Shown: positions 58,066 to 64,000 of the stretch, in pieces
Layout: each line of letters opens with the position of its first letter
Position numbering within the stretch: the stretch's first letter is position 1
Source: Trametopsis cervina
Taxonomy: Eukaryota > Basidiomycota > Agaricomycetes > Polyporales > Irpicaceae
Reading direction: 5' to 3'
Assembly: GCA_022385755.1 (NCBI GenBank)
Contig: MU278352.1
Span: 1,240,001-1,304,000 of the forward strand
DNA: 64,000 nt
Program-made: the position numbers and the translations under genes
Notes under the pieces: generated by a model
What the model was told of the DNA's origin: nothing
The model's input: only the letters and a program-made list of their open reading frames with translations
Database searches by the model: none

Positions 58066-61000
58066 ATGCTTGGTAGTCGCCATCGACATGTCAGTCTCTC
58101 ACGCAAGGACGTCCCTAAGCTATGGCAGACCGAGTCCGATAATGAGAGACCCCGCCAGCCGATGAACCCGGTCCAGAGACCAAACATCGAGTACGGAACA
58201 CCGCTCAGCAATGACAGGAATCACCGACAGTATAAGCGTCCTGATGCGTTAGGCAACTCACTCGCTTCTCCAGCGTCTTCTATTCACCAACTTTCTCTCA
58301 ACAGGGATCAAGCCTATGCCACCGCCCACGCTCATTACCAAACCACCACGACCAGCCAACCCATAGCGCAACCCATGGCTGCCGTAGCCGCGAGTTCGTC
58401 CTCGCGCATGCGAACACAGGACGATCCGTACGCGTATCTCAAGAGGAAGACCACGGAACGCCGGAGTCCCCGTTCGTCTGAGGAGCGGTTGTATGCACCC
58501 GACCAAGGGAGACCATCGCGATCTTCAACGCAAGCTCGGGGTCCGTCTGTACCGCAGGGAGCGTCCCAGTCGTACTATGCTCAACCGACGCGCGATCCGG
58601 CGGTATCACAGCGAGACAGAGATAGGGAGAAGGCGGAGACACGAGACCGCAAACGGCTAGAAAAGGAAGCCGCCCGATTACGAGCAGAGGAGGAGAAGAT
58701 GAGGGCACGAGCTTATGAGCGGGAGCGTGATAGAGAACGCGAGAGAAGGCGTGAAGAGAAGGAGCTACGACGAGCTGAACGCGAGCGAGAGAAAGAGCAG
58801 GAACGTCGCAGGGAGGAGAAGGAACAGGAACGTGCTCGCAGGCACAAGGAGAAAGAGCGAGCTAGAGAACAATCCAGGGGACGCGACATCAATCCTGTGT
58901 ACCCTCAATCCGCTACTGCTCAGATCTCAGCGGCCGCGGGCGCCTTGAGGCAATACGCGAACAGCAAGCTATTGGTGAGCCTCGTCGTACTCATACGTGG
59001 ATGCTCGATGTTTCTCATGCCTTTTCAGTCAAGACAACAACCCACAGACCAGATCCCATCGTCCAGCTCCAACCTTGCTCTGCCGCAGCATATTGGCCCT
59101 GGCGGCAGCAGTACTCGACTCCAGACCACGACTGAAGCACGCAGAGATGAGTCCACTCAAGGCGCACCACCACACGTGCCTGAGAAAGATAAGAAACGTC
59201 ACCGCACTCACCGTGACAGAGCAACAGCGCAGCAGAGCGGACAGGAAAGTGGATTCTCAAGCAGCGAACAGGAGCAGTCCGGCAGGGAGCGTCCGTATGT
59301 ACGTACATCATATCATCCACCGCTCCGTCATCACTCATTTCCGCGTTTCAGAGAGGCGCAGAACGCCGCTATACAAGTCGGGATCCATATGATACGCACC
59401 AATCTGGGCCTTCAGGCAGCGAGAACGAACGGAATCCGAGAGAAAGGGTAAGATATGCTGCGTACGTGGAGATACATCACCACTCATTTATTACAAAGGT
59501 GCGAAGAAGCAGTAGAGCGCATGTCGATGGATATGGTGGTGACTCGAGTAGAGGCGGTCAGCCTTCGGGCTCCGTGCAACCCAGCATACCCGTAGGTTCA
59601 GCCAGCTCTCAGCGCTATGCAACACCAATAGTCAGCATTCGAGCTGGACAGGGCCCCGCGGATCCCTCAACACCGCAATTATTTCCCAAGCCTCCCCTTG
59701 GGCAGGGCCGATCTCGCGACGTTGCGTATGGAAGTACACCAATGCCTGCACAAGCGCCACCTACAAGCACAGCACAAGGCTACCTACCGCAGTCTCAGAA
59801 CATACAACAAGGCCCCTCTCGCCAGACTCCGAGCCAACCGTTGCAAGATAACGTGTCACGACTGCACAACGTCTTGGGTATTTCTCAGCAAGCGCCTCTA
59901 CCTCCGCTTCCTCCAGATGCATCTACTCAATACCTGTACGCTGATCAATCCGCAGGCCGTCCTTCTTACACGCCTCCGTCGACACAGCTTCAGCAACCCT
60001 CGGGCACCCCGATGAGTCTGGCGCCAGGACTCTCAGTGGATCCTACTTCCGGTCGCTCTAACGCGGTTTCAGGCACTGAGAACCGACAACCTGCAGGGAA
60101 GGACGGATCGCCGGACAGGATGGTGTTCTCGTCGGATCCGATCAAACAGTCTCCGGCGCACATGGCGAAACTGAATGTCTATCGTGGACCCGGCCCTGCT
60201 GTATCCGCTGAGGTGACGCTCCCGACTGGTAGCACCCATCTGCCAGATGGTAGTACACAGTATGTAACAGTGACGGAGACGTCTGTGAAGGACTTGGCAG
60301 CAAGGTTCCCATTGAACGAGGATATGCTGACATCGGCGTCGTCGTCGACACTTGCTAACCAGTCTGCTCTTCCTGGTTATACGCCACCGCAACAACGCAG
60401 GGAGTCGGTTGAACAAGCTCGTCCCACAGGGTTCTATCCTTCGGATCCTCAGCCGCACCCAAACTCGGTCCCTACGCCAGCTAGTCAGAATAAGTCTCTC
60501 GGCTACCGCAACGGGTATGAGGAGAATGATGTACCCATCCCCATTCCGTCTAGGAACATGAACTCGAATTATCCATCCTCTGCACCGTATCAGAGCAGAC
60601 AGGCGGACGAATCACGGGGTCAGAAACAGACACTTCCCCCTCTACCAAACGCTACGCCACCGTCACAGCAGGCACGCCCACAAGCGACGCCGTTGCAGCC
60701 GAGAAGTGCAGGCGCATATGGCTATCCAGAGGCCACCTACGGAACGCAATACACATCTGCACGGCCCCCGCAGAACACCAATCTGTCAGCGCCTTCCGGG
60801 ATGCAGGTGTCTTCTTCTCTTCATCCTTCTAATTACTCGCCTGCGCGAAGCGTCCAGCAGACCATGAAGGGTTCTCCCGCGAGTGGAACCGGCGGTGTCT
60901 CCCTTGCGAACATGACGCCCAAGCATTCTCCTTCGGGCCGCCTCGCCGCACGCAATGGGTCGACAGACACAGTTCAGGCCGCATTCAAATCTTCTCCCAA

Positions 61001-62616
61001 CCATCCGACGAAGTCGGTAAACACATCGTATAACACTAACGCACAACCTAACGGCTCCTCACGACCTGACACGAACCCAACACGACAGACGAACATCACG
61101 TCAGAATACCCAGACAATGGTCGATACCGCTCTCAGACTCCAGCATATCCTACGAGTGCACCTCCACAGCAAAGTTCCTATCTACCCACACAGACGACTA
61201 TTCCTAATTATCAGCCATCACAACCTAGTGTCAATCACCACTCACGTTCGATGTCCCAGCCCGCACCTCCGGCGCTGCATGAGCCGTACCCACAACCTGC
61301 GAGACACCAGACGATCCCTGGACCCTCAATCGCGACTGTTGCCGCGACTGCGCCATCCGCGTCTGCGATAGTTGCAGCATACCGCAACTCAGAACAAAGC
61401 AAGGCTCAAGATGCTGCGAATCAGCGGGTGCCTCCTCGAGCTGCCCCTTCGCCGGCCCCTACAGTTACCGGTAGACCGTATACAGCGCAGCCCATCTCTA
61501 CGTTCTCCAAGACAGGTTTCGCGATGACCAGTGGTGTAATGTCCCCACCTCCTCGCGGACAGACTCTAGGCGGCCCTCCGCCAACCACTACAGGTGGACA
61601 CTCGCGCTCACAGTCCGATTCTCAATACCCCGGACAACCGTCTCGTGTCCCGGTCGCGGGCCATCTATCTACCCCTGCTCCCCCAAAGGCGCAGCTGGCC
61701 TACCATCCTTCGCCATCAGAACTCAGTTTACTAAAGACGCCATCATCCATCGCTCCTTCGATGGCCAAGAGTCCTCTGCCTCCCGCTCGTCCCCCCTCTG
61801 TGCAAGCTAGCAAATCGTCAAAAAGTGGCACCAAGAAGGGCATCTTTGGTCTCTTCCGTTCGCGCTCTTCACCGCCGAAACAGGATGCTCGGGTTCCCGA
61901 GCAACCCAATTCTACTGGCGGCGCTGCTGCACCTGCCAACATCAAGCCCCGCCAACGATCCTCCTCGCAGACGACTATCACGGCCGTGGCGGCATCAGTA
62001 CGGAATATCATCGCTCCTCATCCTGCTCCTCCTCAACAGCCCCGTGCTCCGTCTGTGCAACCTAGCAAGATGGCGCCCCCGCAACAAAGTACGACGGTGT
62101 ATCCTGTGGCGGACCCGGCCAGGAGAGCACCCCCACCTTCCGCGCCGCCTGCGTCCATCATTGCTCCCAAGCCTATCCGCCCCCAGGGTCCTGGTGGGGA
62201 TCAGGCTGTGCCAAATGGGAGACGAAGCCCGGGAACGAAGATGTTCACACCATTCCGTCTTCTGTCTAGACACCATCGGACGGTGTCTGCCGCTTCTGTC
62301 GAGGCTTTGGATGGTACAGCGGTATGTTCCTTATTTTGCTTCATCAAATGGTAACTGACCCCGCTTTTTGTCACAGGCTAACACTGTCATTGGAGGAGAG
62401 TCGGCAAGGAGCTCAACCGCAGGCCGGCCTTCACCACCCCTCAGAGACCCTTTTGCTGCCACACAAGACTGGCGAAACAGAGAGGAAGAGGATATGCAGG
62501 GCAGAGGAACATACCGACGTCGCCGACCTGGGGTTGTCTTTGACGTCAGAGAAGAGTTTACGGACACTGAAACGCATCATCCCGCAAGGAAACTATCTCG
62601 CGGGGAACGACGTTGA
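58066..62616 (+). CDS. Very large Ser/Pro/Gln-rich disordered protein with charged coiled coil
   Basis: Not recognised. Exons 58066-58974, 59029-59298, 59352-59447, 59499-62321 and 62377-62616 all start and end between codons and give about 1,445 residues. Residues of about 185-290 are a long charged helix of RERER/KEQERRREEKE type, which should form a single helix or coiled coil. The rest is low complexity, rich in Ser, Pro, Gln and Thr, with many SxP sites and PxxP patches (PPPLPPDAS, PAPPKAQL) that could be phosphorylated or bind SH3 domains. Short blocks that look conserved are KKGIFGLFRSRSSPPKQ and KMFTPFRLLSRHHRTVSAASVEALDGTA near the C terminus. Such proteins often act as scaffolds at the cell cortex or in RNP bodies; this is inference. 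The start is uncertain because an upstream exon may exist. Confidence 0.75.
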
Positions 62617-63648
62617 ATGACTGATTATGTTTTTGTGGTTTTATGGGCTGGTTGCAGGTTCAACCAATAGAAGTTGTTTTGTTTGTTCGCTATGTTATCG
62701 CTGTCTATATGCTGTCCTAGTATAGTATACTTAGTCGAGCTGCAGTCCTATCAAGAATAATGTACAGTTACAATGTATCATATCTCGTCTTTATATTTTT
62801 ATCGAACGTTTACAGTCTCCGGTTTTGAAGGCGTGAGGGAGGTCGGCCCTATCGGCCGACGATACCCCTCCGTTCCGCTAAGCGCCCTGTGCAATTTTGC
62901 AGACTTGCCCTAAACTGCAGCGTATATAATGAGCTGCCCACCCATCGTTGTTTCCTTAGAACATACTCAGCTAGGATCTATTTTATAGTTTCTAACTCGA
63001 GTCTCGCATGTTTACACATGCCACACCTTTCAAATCCAGTAGATGACAATCGCATCCGCCCGTTCTAACAGAGAACATGGCTCGCCTTCGGGCGAGTCTC
63101 GAGGACGTTTGGCGTTTTCTTCTGCGCGGTCTGGTCTCCAGCCGTGTGAAGAATTCGCCAGCGGGTTGGGTGTCGGTCTGATGGATTCCTTCTTCCTTCA
63201 TGTTTTGTATTGTACGAGTTGTAATGGGCCATGTCTATCAATCTTATTGATACATTTCCTCAAATAATCTGTCTTAGTGGGATCTGTGAGTTGCAACAAG
63301 CTTTATTTGTCAGGTATTGTGACCTCCTGCAAGTTTTGTTTTCTTGTACATTGTGAACTTTGTGGTGTGTGAATGCAGAAACTTGAAAACTAATAACCGT
63401 CCTGTCGCGCAGCAGACAAGTAGCAGACACCTCTACTGTATACTGCCGCTCTTGCATGGCAAAATATGGTACAGTACAACTGCTGTATGCTTGGTCATTT
63501 CCATGCATCTTATATCATGGAACTGTTGGTTGCAGACACACATGATCAAAGATTATGTTCTGGTGTGAAGCGCAGATCACTCCACCGCTGCTGATAACTA
63601 TTGATACAGTCAATCCAAAAATACATGTGAAGCCTATGGGAAGAAAAG
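62617..63648. other. Intergenic region between convergent genes
   Basis: About 1 kb, A/T-rich. A TATATAAT motif (about 62922) has no gene behind it. Short open frames on both strands have no protein-like pattern. Confidence 0.4.
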
Positions 63649-64000
63649 CTACAGAGTTTTGTTGAACCAGCCAACTATCTGTTCCAGATCACCTTTGTCC
63701 ACTTTAACAGTACCAGACAGTGCACGGAGAAAGCGTGGTTTGGATTGGACTACAAGGAGATGAGTTGTACACAATTCGTGAGTGTGAAGGGCGTCATTAC
63801 CACCATAGCTATGAAATTCATATTCTATGACTTCTGTTTTGGTCCTGCGTGTCGCCAACGCCGACTCGGCCCTGTCGAGTGCATCCTTTGTCGCTGCGTG
63901 CGATCGTTAGGACCGTAACGCAGAGTAACAAGTGTCGGGCACTCACCGTTATCATACAGCCAGAAATTCGGAATCTGAACAGCCTTGACGTCTCCGAGGG
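63649..64000 (-). CDS. 3' part of an unrecognised gene, 5' end beyond the window
   Basis: Partial. The upstream visible exon runs from beyond 64000 to 63947 (VKAVQIPNFWLYDN). The last exon is 63893-63649, joined by a 53 nt intron (63894-63946, GTGAGT…CACGCAG). The last 80 residues read ATKDALDRAESALATRRTK, EVIEYEFHSYGGNDALH, LLVVQSKPRFLRALSG and VDKGDLEQIVGWFNKTL. The composition is clearly coding and the splice is canonical, but I do not recognise the family from this tail. Confidence 0.65.

Noticed and set aside
57618..58074. Possible small two-exon gene with a hydrophobic end
   Set aside because: The exon phases do not agree with the visible donor and acceptor, and no start codon fits, so it is mentioned only in the gap entry.

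Overview
The window is nuclear DNA from a filamentous basidiomycete, most likely an Agaricomycete (mushroom or bracket fungus). The grounds are that genes are dense and on both strands, most are cut by many 45-70 nt GT-AG introns with fungal donors (GTACGT, GTGCGT, GTAAGT), the housekeeping proteins are of fungal type, and there is a tandem family of intronless F-box-like proteins opening with LPTELW, as is common in mushrooms. All assignments come from reading the sequence; no database was searched.

Layout. 0.7-2.1 kb (-): conserved uncharacterised protein with a Pro/Gly/Gln tail. 3.1-4.9 kb (+): unrecognised membrane protein. 5.6-8.9 kb (-): myotubularin-type phosphoinositide phosphatase. 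9.8-20.4 kb (+): a complete 10.6 kb non-LTR retrotransposon bounded by a 14 bp target-site duplication and a poly(A) tail. 21.5-24.2 kb (+): Dal5-type MFS permease. 24.7-28.4 kb (+): Ctf18 clamp-loader subunit. 28.9-30.9 kb (+): Clp1 RNA-processing factor. 31.2-34.1 kb (-): EF-hand alternative NADH dehydrogenase. 34.2-35.9 kb: probable gene relic. 36.0-37.7 kb (+): Aro8-type aminotransferase. 38.2-39.7 kb (+): S-adenosylmethionine synthetase. 40.4-45.4 kb (+): four tandem F-box-like paralogues. 45.8-46.8 kb (+): Sec66. 49.0-52.1 kb (+): 14-TM-type MFS transporter. 52.4-56.6 kb (-): USP7/Ubp15 deubiquitinase. 58.1-62.6 kb (+): very large disordered protein. 63.6-64.0 kb (-): 3' end of a gene that continues beyond the window.

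The host genes do not form a pathway. They are a mix of housekeeping functions (replication, mRNA 3' processing, respiration, methyl-donor synthesis, ER translocation, ubiquitin), with accessory DNA at three places: the retrotransposon, the relic at 34-36 kb and the F-box array.

The most unusual object is the retrotransposon. Besides the expected ORF1 (zinc knuckle, RG tail) and ORF2 (endonuclease, reverse transcriptase, RNase H), it carries an additional upstream 240-residue gene. Both that gene and ORF1 need canonical spliceosomal introns to be read, and each has its own TATA box. A LINE that copies itself through RNA should lose introns, so their presence implies that the genomic RNA stays unspliced while separate internal transcripts are spliced. 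Second in interest is an apparent AT-AC intron, with a GC-AG intron in the same gene, in the Clp1 homologue.
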